Origin: Chromobacterium violaceum ATCC 12472
GTDB taxonomy: Bacteria; Pseudomonadota; Gammaproteobacteria; Burkholderiales; Chromobacteriaceae
Assembly (NCBI RefSeq): GCF_000007705.1
Contig: NC_005085.1
Location: forward strand, 3,667,752-3,731,751
Direction: 5' to 3'
Length of the DNA: 64,000 bases
The translations under genes and the position numbers were made by a program. Of this stretch, positions 42,654-51,007 are shown piece by piece. The number at the start of each line of letters is the position of its first letter. Positions within the stretch are counted from its first letter, which is position 1. Below the pieces are notes generated by a model, which saw only the letters and a program-made list of their open reading frames with translations, ran no database searches and was not told the DNA's origin.

Positions 42654-43691
42654 TCAGTTCGCTTCCGCCTCGGATTGCTTGAGGTTGTCTAGTTGTTTGG
42701 CAACCCGATCGGCGATGTGTGCAATAACGTCGGAACCGGCCTCCTCGCATGCCTGCGCCAACGCGTAACGAAATCCCGTGACATCGGCGCTGCCGTGGCT
42801 TTTCACCACGATGCCGCGCAGGCCCAGCAGGCTGGCCCCGTTGTAGCGGCGCGGATCGATGCGCTTCTTGAAAAGAGCCAGCACCGGCAGCGCGGCCAAC
42901 GCGCACAAACGCGTCCACCAGCTGCGGCCGAACTCTTCCCGCAGGAATACGGCGAACATGTGCGCCAGCCCCTCAGCTGTCTTCAACGCCACGTTGCCGG
43001 TAAAGCCATCGCAGACTACCACATCGGTCGTGCCCTTGCAGATGTCGTCGCCTTCCACGTTGCCGTAGAAATGCAGCTCCGACTGACGCAACAGCTCGGC
43101 AGTCTTCTTGATATTGTCGTTGCCCTTGATATCTTCGCTGCCGATATTCAACAGGCCGACGGAAGGATTGGCCTTGCCTTGCAGGCAGGCCATCAGCTCG
43201 GAACCCATGATGCCGAACTGCAACAGTTGTTCTGGGGTGCAATCGACGTTGGCGCCCAGATCCAGCACGCAGGAAGTGCCCTTGACATTGGGCAGCAGCT
43301 TGGCGATGGCGGGGCGGTCGATGCCTGGAATGGTCTTGAGGACGAAGCGGGCGGTAGCCATCAGCGCGCCGGTGTTGCCGGCGGAAACGGCGGCCTGCGC
43401 CTTGCCTTCCTTGACCAGATTGATCGCCACCCGCATCGACGAATCCTTCTTGTTCTTGAGGGCGAGCTGAGGCGCCTCGTCCATGCCCACCACCTGGGTG
43501 GCATGCTGGATGAGGATGCGCTCACGCACGGCGCCATCGTGCAGGGCCAGTTCAGCCTCCAGGGCCGGCTGGTCGCCTACGAGAATCAGATGGGTGTCGG
43601 GGTGGTCTTGCAGGAATTGGATCGATGCCGGGACGGTAACCTTGAGGCCAACGTCACCGCCCATAGCATCAACCGCGACGGTGATAGTCAT
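42654..43691 (-). CDS. plsX: Phosphate acyltransferase PlsX
   Basis: 345 residues. It converts acyl-ACP to acyl-phosphate for phospholipid synthesis. N-terminal [13 protein letters not shown], the [10 protein letters not shown] block, [19 protein letters not shown]-like region ([22 protein letters not shown] in two parts) and [14 protein letters not shown] are hallmarks. ATG 43691 is used; a TTG just before it is in frame. The gene lies between rpmF and fabH as in most proteobacteria. Confidence 0.97.
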   Translation of the reverse strand: MTITVAVDAMGGDVGLKVTVPASIQFLQDHPDTHLILVGDQPALEAELALHDGAVRERILIQHATQVVGMDEAPQLALKNKKDSSMRVAINLVKEGKAQAAVSAGNTGALMATARFVLKTIPGIDRPAIAKLLPNVKGTSCVLDLGANVDCTPEQLLQFGIMGSELMACLQGKANPSVGLLNIGSEDIKGNDNIKKTAELLRQSELHFYGNVEGDDICKGTTDVVVCDGFTGNVALKTAEGLAHMFAVFLREEFGRSWWTRLCALAALPVLALFKKRIDPRRYNGASLLGLRGIVVKSHGSADVTGFRYALAQACEEAGSDVIAHIADRVAKQLDNLKQSEAEAN

Positions 43692-43747
43692 CAACGAATG
43701 CGGTAAAAGTGCCTACCAAAAAAGGAAAGGAAGTGAGGACTGGGAGA

Positions 43748-43927
43748 TTACTCGCCCTTGGTCTTCACAACCTTGCGGCCACGGTAGAAGCCGTTCGGGC
43801 TGATGTGGTGGCGCAGGTGGGCTTCGCCGGTGCTGGCTTCAACTGCCAGAGCCGGAGCGGTCAGAAAATCGTGTGCACGATGCATGCCGCGCTTGGACGG
43901 GGACTTTTTGTTCTGTTGAACAGCCAT
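43748..43927 (-). CDS. rpmF: 50S ribosomal protein L32
   Basis: 59 residues: [20 protein letters not shown], then a block with [20 protein letters not shown] and the tail [10 protein letters not shown]. No zinc-binding cysteines, as in E. coli L32. CTTAGGAGTC precedes ATG 43927. It falls between yceD and plsX, the standard order, and probably shares their promoter upstream of yceD. Confidence 0.97.
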
Positions 43928-43974
43928 GGTCGACTCCTAAGAAATTCAAGTGAATCCGCGCCAGCGGATCCGGG

Positions 43975-44478
43975 TTACTCGGACTTGGGTCTCTTAAGCG
44001 TCGCCAGTACCGCAAACGGGTTGGGCTTGTCAGCCTTGGCGAGCGAGAGAGTTTCCCTGCCGCATTCGTCGTGTTTCGGCGCATGCGGCAAGCCCATAAT
44101 GATTTCGTCTTCGATCAGCGCAGCCACGTCGAGTTCGGGTTCGGCGAGGACGGCGTCCAACTCCTCGTCCAGCTCGCAGGCTTCTTCCAGCTTTTCCTGG
44201 CTGGTGAACAGCGTGATCACCGAATCGGTGTCTAGGCTGAACGGCATGCCGTCCAGACAGCGCTGACAGGTGACGTTCAGGCCGGCCTCAAGCCGGATGC
44301 GCAGCGCGGGGCGCTGCAGCTCGTCACGAAAGCCCTCGAGCCGGTACGACACCTCGCCAGAGGTGTCGGACAGGTCGTCATGCACGCGCTCGTCGAGCCC
44401 GCTTACCGGCAACTTGCCGGACAGCGAAGCCCCTTCCCGGGCGAACTTGAGCGGATCGATCAAAATCGGTTTAGACAT
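43975..44478 (-). CDS. yceD: YceD family (DUF177) 23S rRNA accumulation protein
   Basis: 167 residues. The family signature VTCQRCLDGMPF is present, followed by an acidic stretch (LDEELDAVLAEPELDVAALIEDEIIMGLPHAPKH). YceD is needed for normal 23S rRNA levels in E. coli and plants; the biochemical role is unclear. ATG 44478 is the first gene start of the fab cluster. Divergent from the maf-type gene across 117 bases that should hold both promoters. Confidence 0.93.
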   Translation of the reverse strand: MSKPILIDPLKFAREGASLSGKLPVSGLDERVHDDLSDTSGEVSYRLEGFRDELQRPALRIRLEAGLNVTCQRCLDGMPFSLDTDSVITLFTSQEKLEEACELDEELDAVLAEPELDVAALIEDEIIMGLPHAPKHDECGRETLSLAKADKPNPFAVLATLKRPKSE

Positions 44479-44595
44479 AAACTCCGCATGGTACAATCCA
44501 TTCCCCTGATTTGTCAAAAGAAACAAGGCGAGGCCGAAGCGAGGCCGCGGACGAGCCGCCCGCGCCGCCGGCATCGCCGCCAACCGGCTCGAATC

Positions 44596-45177
44596 ATGCA
44601 CATCGTACTGGCTTCCACTTCCCGCTACCGCCAAGAAATCATCGCCCGCCTGGGCCTGCCCTTCTGCGCCGAACCGCCCGTCTGCGACGAAACCCCTCTG
44701 CCCGGCGAGACCGCGCTGGAAACCGCGGTGCGGCTGGCCCGCGTCAAGGCGCAGTCGCTGGCCGGCAAACATCCCGAAGCGCTGATCATAGGCTCCGACC
44801 AGGTGGCGCTGCTGGACGACAAGCAGATCGGCAAGCCCGGCGGCTTCGAACAGGGCGTCGAAATGCTGAAATGGATGAGCGGCCGCACCGTGGTCTTCCA
44901 TTCGGCGTTGGCGCTGTACAACACCGCCAGCGGCCGGCTGCAGGAGTGCGTCGGCATTACCCGCGTCACGCTGCGCCGGCTGACCGAAGCGCAGATCCGC
45001 AATTACCTGACCCGCGAGCCTGACGCGCTGCACTGCGCTGGCAGCGCCAAAAGCGAAGGCCTGGGCGGCGCGCTGCTGGAAAAGGTGGAATCCGACGACC
45101 CCAACGCGCTGATCGGCGTGCCGCTGTTCCAGTTGATCACCATGCTCGGCAACGAGGGCGTGGAGGTGCTGAAATGA
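44596..45177 (+). CDS. maf: Maf-family nucleotide pyrophosphatase (YceF-like)
   Basis: 193 residues. [26 protein letters not shown] and [10 protein letters not shown] are the Maf motifs; the Gln-Val in GSDQV rather than Thr-Val is typical of the YceF branch, which hydrolyses 7-methyl-GTP. Thought to clean modified nucleotides from the pool. ATG 44596 is the only start in line with the family N-terminus. Its end overlaps the next gene by 4 bases (ATGA). Confidence 0.9.
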   Translation: MHIVLASTSRYRQEIIARLGLPFCAEPPVCDETPLPGETALETAVRLARVKAQSLAGKHPEALIIGSDQVALLDDKQIGKPGGFEQGVEMLKWMSGRTVVFHSALALYNTASGRLQECVGITRVTLRRLTEAQIRNYLTREPDALHCAGSAKSEGLGGALLEKVESDDPNALIGVPLFQLITMLGNEGVEVLK

Positions 45178-45878
45178 GCGGCGCCCTCTTCCTGATCCCC
45201 GCCCCGCTCGGCGACGAGACCGTCGCCTGGCTGCCGGAAGGCGAGCGCGCCAAGGTCGTCCACATCACCCATTTCGTCGTCGAGGCGGAAAAGACCGCGC
45301 GCAAGCACCTGAAGGCGCTGGGCGTGACCACGCCCATCCGCGAGCTGTCGATGTCCACGCTGAACGAGCACACCAAGGAGACCGACGTCGCCGCGCTGCT
45401 GGCGCCGCTGCAAGCCGGCCACGACGTCGGCCTGATCTCCGAGGCCGGCTGCCCGGCGGTGGCCGACCCGGGCGCCCAGCTGGTGGCGCTGGCCCACCAG
45501 CGCGACATCCGCGTCGAGCCGCTGATCGGCCCCTCGTCCATCCTGCTGGCGCTGATGGCCAGCGGCGCCAACGGCCAATGCTTCGCCTTCCACGGCTACC
45601 TGCCGGTGGACGCCGCGGAAAAATCCAAGCTGGTGAAAGAGCTGGAACAGCGTTCGCGCAAGCACAACGAGACCCAGCTGTTCATCGAGACGCCGTACCG
45701 CAACAACGCGCTGCTGGCGCAGCTGCGCGAAACGCTGGCGCCGTCCACCCGGCTTGCGGTAGCCTGCGATCTGACCTTGCCGACCCAAACCATCGTCAGC
45801 CACCGCGTGCAGGATTGGCCGCAGAACCCGCCCGACCTGCACAAGCGGCCGGCCATCTTCGTGATCCACGCCGCTTGA
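45174..45878 (+). CDS. Tetrapyrrole-methylase-fold SAM-dependent methyltransferase (RsmI paralogue)
   Basis: 234 residues. The opening [30 protein letters not shown] and [16 protein letters not shown] are the three glycine-rich SAM loops of the family that includes RsmI (16S rRNA C1402 2'-O-methyltransferase). It is shorter than RsmI (about 280-300) and has different ends, so it is a separate, uncharacterised branch. Translationally coupled to the maf-type gene and 11 bases before pncB. Confidence 0.85.
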   Translation: MSGALFLIPAPLGDETVAWLPEGERAKVVHITHFVVEAEKTARKHLKALGVTTPIRELSMSTLNEHTKETDVAALLAPLQAGHDVGLISEAGCPAVADPGAQLVALAHQRDIRVEPLIGPSSILLALMASGANGQCFAFHGYLPVDAAEKSKLVKELEQRSRKHNETQLFIETPYRNNALLAQLRETLAPSTRLAVACDLTLPTQTIVSHRVQDWPQNPPDLHKRPAIFVIHAA

Positions 45879-45889
45879 GACGCGCCGCC

Positions 45890-47098
45890 ATGCCCAAGAA
45901 CACGCCCATCATCCGGTCGCTGCTGGATACCGATCTGTACAAGTTCACCATGCTGCAGGTGGTGTTGCACCAATTCCCCGCAGCCCATGGCGAATACGAA
46001 TTCCGCTGCCGCAACCATCCGGACACGCCGCTGACCCAGCTGAAGCAGCAACTGGAAACGCAGCTGGACCTGCTGTGCGAGCTGCGCTTCAGCCAGGACG
46101 AGCTGGATTATCTGCGCGGCCTGCGCTTCATCAAGAGCGACTACGTCGACTACCTGGAGCTGTTCCACCTGCAGCGCCGCTTCATCAGCGTCAGCGAGGA
46201 AGGCGAACAGCTGGCCATCCGGATCAAGGGCCCGATGGTGCAGGCGATGTTCTTCGAGATTTTCGTGCTGGCCATCGTCAACGAGCTGTATTTCCGCCCT
46301 CTGGACAGCAAGGCCGTGCGCGAGGAAGGCCGCCGCCGGCTGGAAGCCAAGCTGGCGGAGTTGGAGCGCTTCCAGCGCGAAGAGGCCCCCGGCCAGCGCT
46401 TTCCGCTGCTGATCGCCGACTTCGGCACCCGCCGCCGCTTCAGCCGCGACTGGCAGGCCCACGTGGTGGAGAGGCTGAACCACGCGCTGCCGCAGGTGTT
46501 CCGCGGCACCAGCAACGTCTACCTAGCCCGCAAGCTGGGCATCACGCCTATCGGCACCATGGCCCACGAATTCTTCCAGGCCTTCCAGGCGCTGGGCGTG
46601 CGGCTGCGGGATTTCCAGAAAGCGGCGCTGGAATCGTGGGTGCAGGAATACCGCGGCGACCTGGGCATCGCGCTGACCGACGTGGTCGGCATGGATGCCT
46701 TTCTGGCCGATTTCGATCTCTATTTCGCCAAGCTGTTCGACGGCCTGCGCCACGACAGCGGCGATCCCTACATCTGGGGCGAGAAGGCGATCGCCCATTA
46801 TCGCAAGCTGCGGATAGACCCCGCGACCAAGATGCTGACCTTCAGCGACGGCCTCAGCGTGGACAGCGCGCTGCAACTGCAGCGCCATTTCAGCCCGCAC
46901 ATCCAGGTCAGCTTCGGCATCGGCACCCACTTCACCAACGACATGGGGCTGGAGCCGCTGCAGATCGTGCTCAAGCTGGTCAGCTGCAACGGCCAGCCGG
47001 TAGCCAAACTGTCCGACAGCCCCGGCAAAACCATGTGCAGCGACGAAACTTTCCTGGCCTACCTGCGCCAGGTATTCAAGGTCCCCGCCCTCGCCTGA
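45890..47098 (+). CDS. pncB: Nicotinate phosphoribosyltransferase
   Basis: 402 residues. Makes nicotinate mononucleotide from nicotinate and PRPP with ATP hydrolysis in NAD salvage. N-terminal [21 protein letters not shown], the [16 protein letters not shown] block with the histidine that is phosphorylated in the cycle, [16 protein letters not shown] and [14 protein letters not shown] are all present. Third gene of the maf operon, 11 bases after the methyltransferase. Confidence 0.96.
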   Translation: MPKNTPIIRSLLDTDLYKFTMLQVVLHQFPAAHGEYEFRCRNHPDTPLTQLKQQLETQLDLLCELRFSQDELDYLRGLRFIKSDYVDYLELFHLQRRFISVSEEGEQLAIRIKGPMVQAMFFEIFVLAIVNELYFRPLDSKAVREEGRRRLEAKLAELERFQREEAPGQRFPLLIADFGTRRRFSRDWQAHVVERLNHALPQVFRGTSNVYLARKLGITPIGTMAHEFFQAFQALGVRLRDFQKAALESWVQEYRGDLGIALTDVVGMDAFLADFDLYFAKLFDGLRHDSGDPYIWGEKAIAHYRKLRIDPATKMLTFSDGLSVDSALQLQRHFSPHIQVSFGIGTHFTNDMGLEPLQIVLKLVSCNGQPVAKLSDSPGKTMCSDETFLAYLRQVFKVPALA

Positions 47099-47178
47099 GC
47101 GCCGCGAACCCGCCCCCCCCGATCCTGCACCCTATCGCCAAGACCCGCGTCGGCCTTGTCTGCAGGCTATCAAGCGGA

Positions 47179-48033
47179 TCAGTACAGCAGCGCCAGCAAC
47201 TGCTGGCGCGCCGGCTCCTGTAGACGCTCGCCGGCCAATTCCACCACCTGGCGGCCCAGCGTCCGGTAGGCGGAAATCAGGCCGGTATCGGCCAACACCT
47301 CCAGATGCCGCTCGACGGTGCCGATATCGCCGCGCAGTATCGGCCCGGTCAAGGCGTCGTACGGCCCCAGCTCCAGCGCATTGTCCAGCGTCTGCCGCAT
47401 CAAGCCGCCCAGCAGTTGCCGCGCCAGCTCCGGCGGCACCCCCGCCCGGGCCGTCAACTGCCCGGCCATCGCGGTCAGCGCCACCAGGAAATTGGATGCC
47501 ACCGACAAGCCGGCGTGGTAGGCGGCCTTGCCGCCCGGCGCCAACCGGAACGGCCGTCCGCCCAGCGCGCGCGCGAACGCCTCCAGCCTCAGGCAAGCCT
47601 GCTCGTCGCCCTCCAGCGCGCACAAGGTGCCGGCGAAGCCCTCCACCGCCCGCTTCGGATCGGCGAAGGAGAAGGCCGGATGCAGGCTGGCGGTCAGCAC
47701 GCCCTGTTCCGCCAGCGGCCGCAGCAGGGAAGCATCGCCCACGCCGCTGGCATGAAACACCACACTGCCAGCCGGCGCCACGCCCGCCGCGGCCAGACCG
47801 CGCGCGCAAGACGCGATGGCCGCGTCGGGAACGGCCAGCAGGTACAGGTCTGCCGGCGCCAGCTGCCGCATTTCGCTCACCGGCCGCCCGGCGCCGACGA
47901 AATCACGCCCTTCCGCCAGCGGCTGCGCGCGCCGCCCCATCAGATCCAGCAGGCGGTAAGCCCCGCTATCCGCCGCCAGCCTGCCCAGACTGCGGCCCAA
48001 TCTGCCCAGCCCCACCACCGTCAGTGTTTGCAT
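47179..48033 (-). CDS. Rossmann-fold DUF2520 protein
   Basis: 284 residues. N-terminal VVGLGRLGRSLGRLAA is a dinucleotide-binding motif and the domain resembles the F420/NADP oxidoreductase and pyrroline-carboxylate reductase fold; the C-terminal half (about 125-284, LHPAFSFADP...AYHAGLSVASNFLVALTAMAG) is DUF2520. Function is unknown in the family. Convergent with pncB. Confidence 0.85.
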   Translation of the reverse strand: MQTLTVVGLGRLGRSLGRLAADSGAYRLLDLMGRRAQPLAEGRDFVGAGRPVSEMRQLAPADLYLLAVPDAAIASCARGLAAAGVAPAGSVVFHASGVGDASLLRPLAEQGVLTASLHPAFSFADPKRAVEGFAGTLCALEGDEQACLRLEAFARALGGRPFRLAPGGKAAYHAGLSVASNFLVALTAMAGQLTARAGVPPELARQLLGGLMRQTLDNALELGPYDALTGPILRGDIGTVERHLEVLADTGLISAYRTLGRQVVELAGERLQEPARQQLLALLY

Positions 48034-48282
48034 ACCTTATATATACCTGAGTTTCAGCCACGGATTCGAAGCCGACATTGTAGGGGAATTCCGCCAGCCA
48101 GAAGCAGCGCCCGGCACCGCCCTCCCCGCCGCGAAAACCGTCATGCGTAGCCAAAACGCATCACTTTCCACCACGAGACGCGCTTTCTCGCAACTAGCTC
48201 GACGTAAAAAATACTAAGTAAAATCAATGCATTGAATACAATCTTTCGCAAAAAATACCTGGGAAATGGAATATTCACTCAA

Positions 48283-48311
48283 TTTACAGAGTCAATGCTT
48301 TCTTTTAATAT
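48283..48311 (+). promoter_or_regulatory. Promoter of the candidate small RNA
   Basis: TTTACA (48283-48288) and TAATAT (48306-48311) spaced by exactly 17 bases. Confidence 0.55.
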
Positions 48312-48317
48312 GATCGG

Positions 48318-48412
48318 AAGCGAATTTGTGCAGATGCAATCCGCGTCTGCTGGATTCACTTCAAGTCACGTTGATTTTTCAGCCCGCCCCATCCGGACGG
48401 GCTATTTTTTTT
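48318..48412 (+). ncRNA. Candidate small RNA upstream of the porin gene
   Basis: A good sigma-70 promoter is followed 70-100 bases later by a strong Rho-independent terminator, AGCCCGCCC/GGACGGGCT with a run of eight T (48381-48412), and there is no open frame with a ribosome site between. The predicted transcript is about 95 bases with an unstructured middle (CACTTCAAGTCACGTTGATTTTT), the form of a Hfq-dependent regulator. Start site and function are inferred. Confidence 0.5.
48381..48412 (+). terminator. Orphan Rho-independent terminator
   Basis: 9-bp stem with one mismatch, 5-base loop, then ATTTTTTTT. No protein gene lies upstream on this strand. Confidence 0.85.
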
Positions 48413-48686
48413 GCCTCCCAACCAACATCCGTTCTCGATAACTCAATATTCATAGGCATTTGGCCAAACTGATGTTTTTTCGCAACACGAACAAACAGCA
48501 ATCACATCAACAGTGACATCACTGACAATTCAACAACTTACCACATCAAAAAACGAATTTTACTTCGCGCAAAATTCAACAACAGTTGCTTGATAACAAC
48601 ACCATTCGGCAGGCGAAGTTGCATTTTCACAACCCAGCCAATAGCATTTGCTCACATTCCTAAACCTAAAAAAGGATGACTTGACC

Positions 48687-49763
48687 ATGAAAAAGAGTCT
48701 GATCGCCCTGCTGGTAGCCACCCTGCCGGCTGCCGCTTTCGCCGACGTAACCATCTACGGCAAAATCAAAGGCGGCGTTGAATACGTCGACAACGGTTCC
48801 ACCAAGCAAACCAACGTTGACGATCTGGGTTCCCGCATCGGCTTCAAAGGTTCCGAAGATCTGGGCAACGGCCTGAAGACCATCTGGCAAGTTGAAACCG
48901 GTTTTGCCATTGACGGCAACAAGGATCAATACAGCAAGTCCAGCAGCGGCACCTTCGCCAACCGTAACTCCTTCATCGGTCTGCAAGGCGGCTTCGGCAC
49001 CGTGCGTCTGGGTAACGTGTCCAACTTCCTGGACAGCGACATGGGCACCGTTGACACCTGGGAATACAACAGCAACGCTCTGGGCCTGAGCATGTTCACC
49101 CGCGACGGCACGCGTCTGAAGAACTCCGTGCGCTACGATCTGCCGACCGTAGTTCCGGGCCTGACCGCCGCTCTGCAATATGGCGTGAAGGAAACCAAGG
49201 GTGTTGCTAACAGCGATCGTGAAACCACCGTTCTGGGCCTGGGCTACGAGAACAGCGGCTTCTTCGGCAAGTACGCTTACACCCACCAGAGCAAGGCTGT
49301 TTCCTCGGTTACCACCGCTTATGCCCTGAAAGACACCGCCAACGACAAGCATCGTCTGGAAGTTGGTTACAATGCCAACAACCTGTTCGTGGGCTTCGGC
49401 TATCAACAAGCCAAGGGCGGCGCTGACGTTGCAGGCCAAGACTGGTTCGACCTGGTTAAGACCGGCATGACCGCATCCGCTACCCCGGACGCAAATGGCA
49501 AGGTCAAGACCCGCGAATACGCTCTGACTGCTGCCTACACCTTCGGCGCCATCACTCCGAAATTCTCCTACGTTCGTGGCGACAAGGTTGAAGTTGGCGG
49601 CGTGAAGCTGGACAACACCCAGTACGATCAATACGTTCTGGGCGCTGACTACGCTATTTCCAAGCGCACCACCTTCGGCGCTCAATACGGCCAGATCGCT
49701 GTTAAGGGCACCGGCAACAAGGACCTGAAGGCTTTCGGCCTGAACATGGTTCACGCCTTCTAA
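48687..49763 (+). CDS. General outer-membrane porin
   Basis: 358 residues. Signal peptide about 1-19 (MKKSLIALLVATLPAAAFA), mature start DVTIYGKIKGGVEY, and a C-terminal phenylalanine (MVHAF) needed for BAM recognition. Beta-strand periodicity runs throughout, with SRIGFKGSEDLGNGLKTIWQVE and FIGLQGGFGTVRLGN, the Porin_4 motifs of Neisseria and betaproteobacterial 16-strand trimeric porins. AAAGGATG precedes ATG 48687. Codon choice differs from neighbours (more T-ending codons), as in very highly expressed genes. Confidence 0.95.
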   Translation: MKKSLIALLVATLPAAAFADVTIYGKIKGGVEYVDNGSTKQTNVDDLGSRIGFKGSEDLGNGLKTIWQVETGFAIDGNKDQYSKSSSGTFANRNSFIGLQGGFGTVRLGNVSNFLDSDMGTVDTWEYNSNALGLSMFTRDGTRLKNSVRYDLPTVVPGLTAALQYGVKETKGVANSDRETTVLGLGYENSGFFGKYAYTHQSKAVSSVTTAYALKDTANDKHRLEVGYNANNLFVGFGYQQAKGGADVAGQDWFDLVKTGMTASATPDANGKVKTREYALTAAYTFGAITPKFSYVRGDKVEVGGVKLDNTQYDQYVLGADYAISKRTTFGAQYGQIAVKGTGNKDLKAFGLNMVHAF

Positions 49764-49801
49764 TTCAACGGTTCGACGCAAGAACCTGCGAACTTAGACG
49801 C

Positions 49802-49831
49802 AAAAAAGACCCGCTTCGGCGGGTCTTTTTT
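49802..49831 (+). terminator. Terminator of the porin gene
   Basis: AAAAAAGACCCGC and GCGGGTCTTTTTT pair over TTCG, a very stable tetraloop. Confidence 0.9.
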
Positions 49832-49937
49832 CATGCCTGCTTCAAATGAATGACAACAAATGGAGCAAGGGCAGGCTCCGCCGTATGGCTCGCCCGTCCT
49901 GCCCCAGCTTTCGACCCGCCCCAAGCTCACCAGATAA

Positions 49938-49969
49938 ACAAAAACCCCGCCGCAAGCGACGGGGTTTTC
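49938..49969 (-). terminator. Terminator of the TetR gene
   Basis: Minus strand AAAACCCCGTCG and CGGCGGGGTTTTT pair over a short loop with a T tract. Confidence 0.85.
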
Positions 49970-49987
49970 AATCGAGAAAATAAAGAC

Positions 49988-50638
49988 TCAGAACGGCAGC
50001 TGATAGACCGGGTTGCGGGTATCCGCCCCTTCCTGCCGTATCCGCTCCAGCTCGGCGCGCAGCGCGGACAGCAGCCATTGCTCACGCATCCTGTCGCCCT
50101 CCGGGTGCTCGGCCAGTGTGCGGTACAGCGCCATGCCGTGCATGGTGGTCATCATGGTGAGCAGGGTGGCGAAGAAGCCGGTGGAGATCGCGTAGCGCGG
50201 GAACAACGAAGCCATCATCGCGACGAAGCGGTCGCGGAAATAGGTGCTGGAACTGCCGAGGAAGATGTCGCGCAAATCCGGCGTGGTGCGCGCCGCCATC
50301 AGCAGCTCCAGCAGCACGATGTGGCGCGGCGACATCACCAGCGCTTTCATCAGCGCGATGATGCGCTCCTCTTCCGACATGCCGGGCGGAAGCTGGGCGG
50401 CCAGGCCCAGCGCGGACTCGAAGATGTCGTCCACCACCTTGCGCCCCACCGGCTGCATCAGCTCGTTCTTGGTGGCGAAATGGCGGAACAGCGCGCCTTG
50501 CGAAACGCCGGCGCGGCCGCAGATCAGTTGCACGCTGGTGCCGTGGTAGCCGCTCTCCATCAGGCATTCGATCGCCGCCTCCACCAGTTTGCCTATGGTG
50601 GACTCCCTGCGGCTTTGCTGTGTTCGTCTGGTTTGCAT
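49988..50638 (-). CDS. TetR/AcrR-family regulator
   Basis: 216 residues. N-terminal helix-turn-helix TSVQLICGRAGVSQGALFRHFATKNEL (about 34-60) in the usual TetR position, then a helical ligand/dimer domain (about 70-200). No transporter or enzyme gene is divergent from it: the upstream 369 bases lead to the end of the peptide-binding protein gene, so it may act on itself or on distant genes. Confidence 0.9.
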   Translation of the reverse strand: MQTRRTQQSRRESTIGKLVEAAIECLMESGYHGTSVQLICGRAGVSQGALFRHFATKNELMQPVGRKVVDDIFESALGLAAQLPPGMSEEERIIALMKALVMSPRHIVLLELLMAARTTPDLRDIFLGSSSTYFRDRFVAMMASLFPRYAISTGFFATLLTMMTTMHGMALYRTLAEHPEGDRMREQWLLSALRAELERIRQEGADTRNPVYQLPF

Positions 50639-51007
50639 CTATTGTTTTATCATTTATCGGCCCGAGCCCGGCGCATGATACGCGAAAGCGCATGTTCAAG
50701 CGAGGGCGGGCACATTCTAAGAACAAGCAAGACACGCCAACGGCAAGGCGCTCCTCTCTCCCCTGGCGGCGGCGCCAAGCGCGGCCGCAGCAGCAATACT
50801 ACCAAATCCCAGCGGTCTGCATGCAACTGGCAACACGGCTCTACGCAACGCATAAGCGCTTTGTCGCGGCGACGCCCCATCCTGCACGCCATCAAGCATT
50901 ATCTCCGCCCGCGACGGGTGCGGCTTTGCTCTGGCGCAAGCTCCAAAAAAAGAAAGAGACCACTCTGTTTATAAAACGGAGTGGTCTATTCTTGCTCGAG
51001 AAGTCGT
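50639..51007. other. Intergenic stretch between TetR gene and peptide-binding protein gene
   Basis: 369 bases. Holds the TetR promoter (AT-rich near 50640-50660) and the terminator of the downstream gene. Open frames on both strands (up to 135 codons) have no ribosome sites and unusual codon use; I do not accept them. Confidence 0.5.
50943..50987 (-). terminator. Terminator of the peptide-binding protein gene
   Basis: AGACCACTCTGTTT and AAACGGAGTGGTCT form a 14-bp stem with one G-T pair; the minus strand continues CTTTCTTTTTTTGG. Confidence 0.9.

Larger units (their letters stand above)
48034..48686. other. 653-base AT-rich intergenic region before the porin
   Basis: Both flanking genes point away from it. 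It holds the DUF2520 promoter, a complete-looking small transcription unit (48283-48412) and the porin promoter region with several CAACA and CATCA repeats between 48480 and 48600. No protein gene is supported: the only frame of note (48232-48441) runs through a terminator. Confidence 0.6.

Noticed and set aside
48232-48441. 69-codon open frame before the porin
   Set aside because: It runs through an intrinsic terminator and its promoter overlaps its own coding part; no ribosome site.
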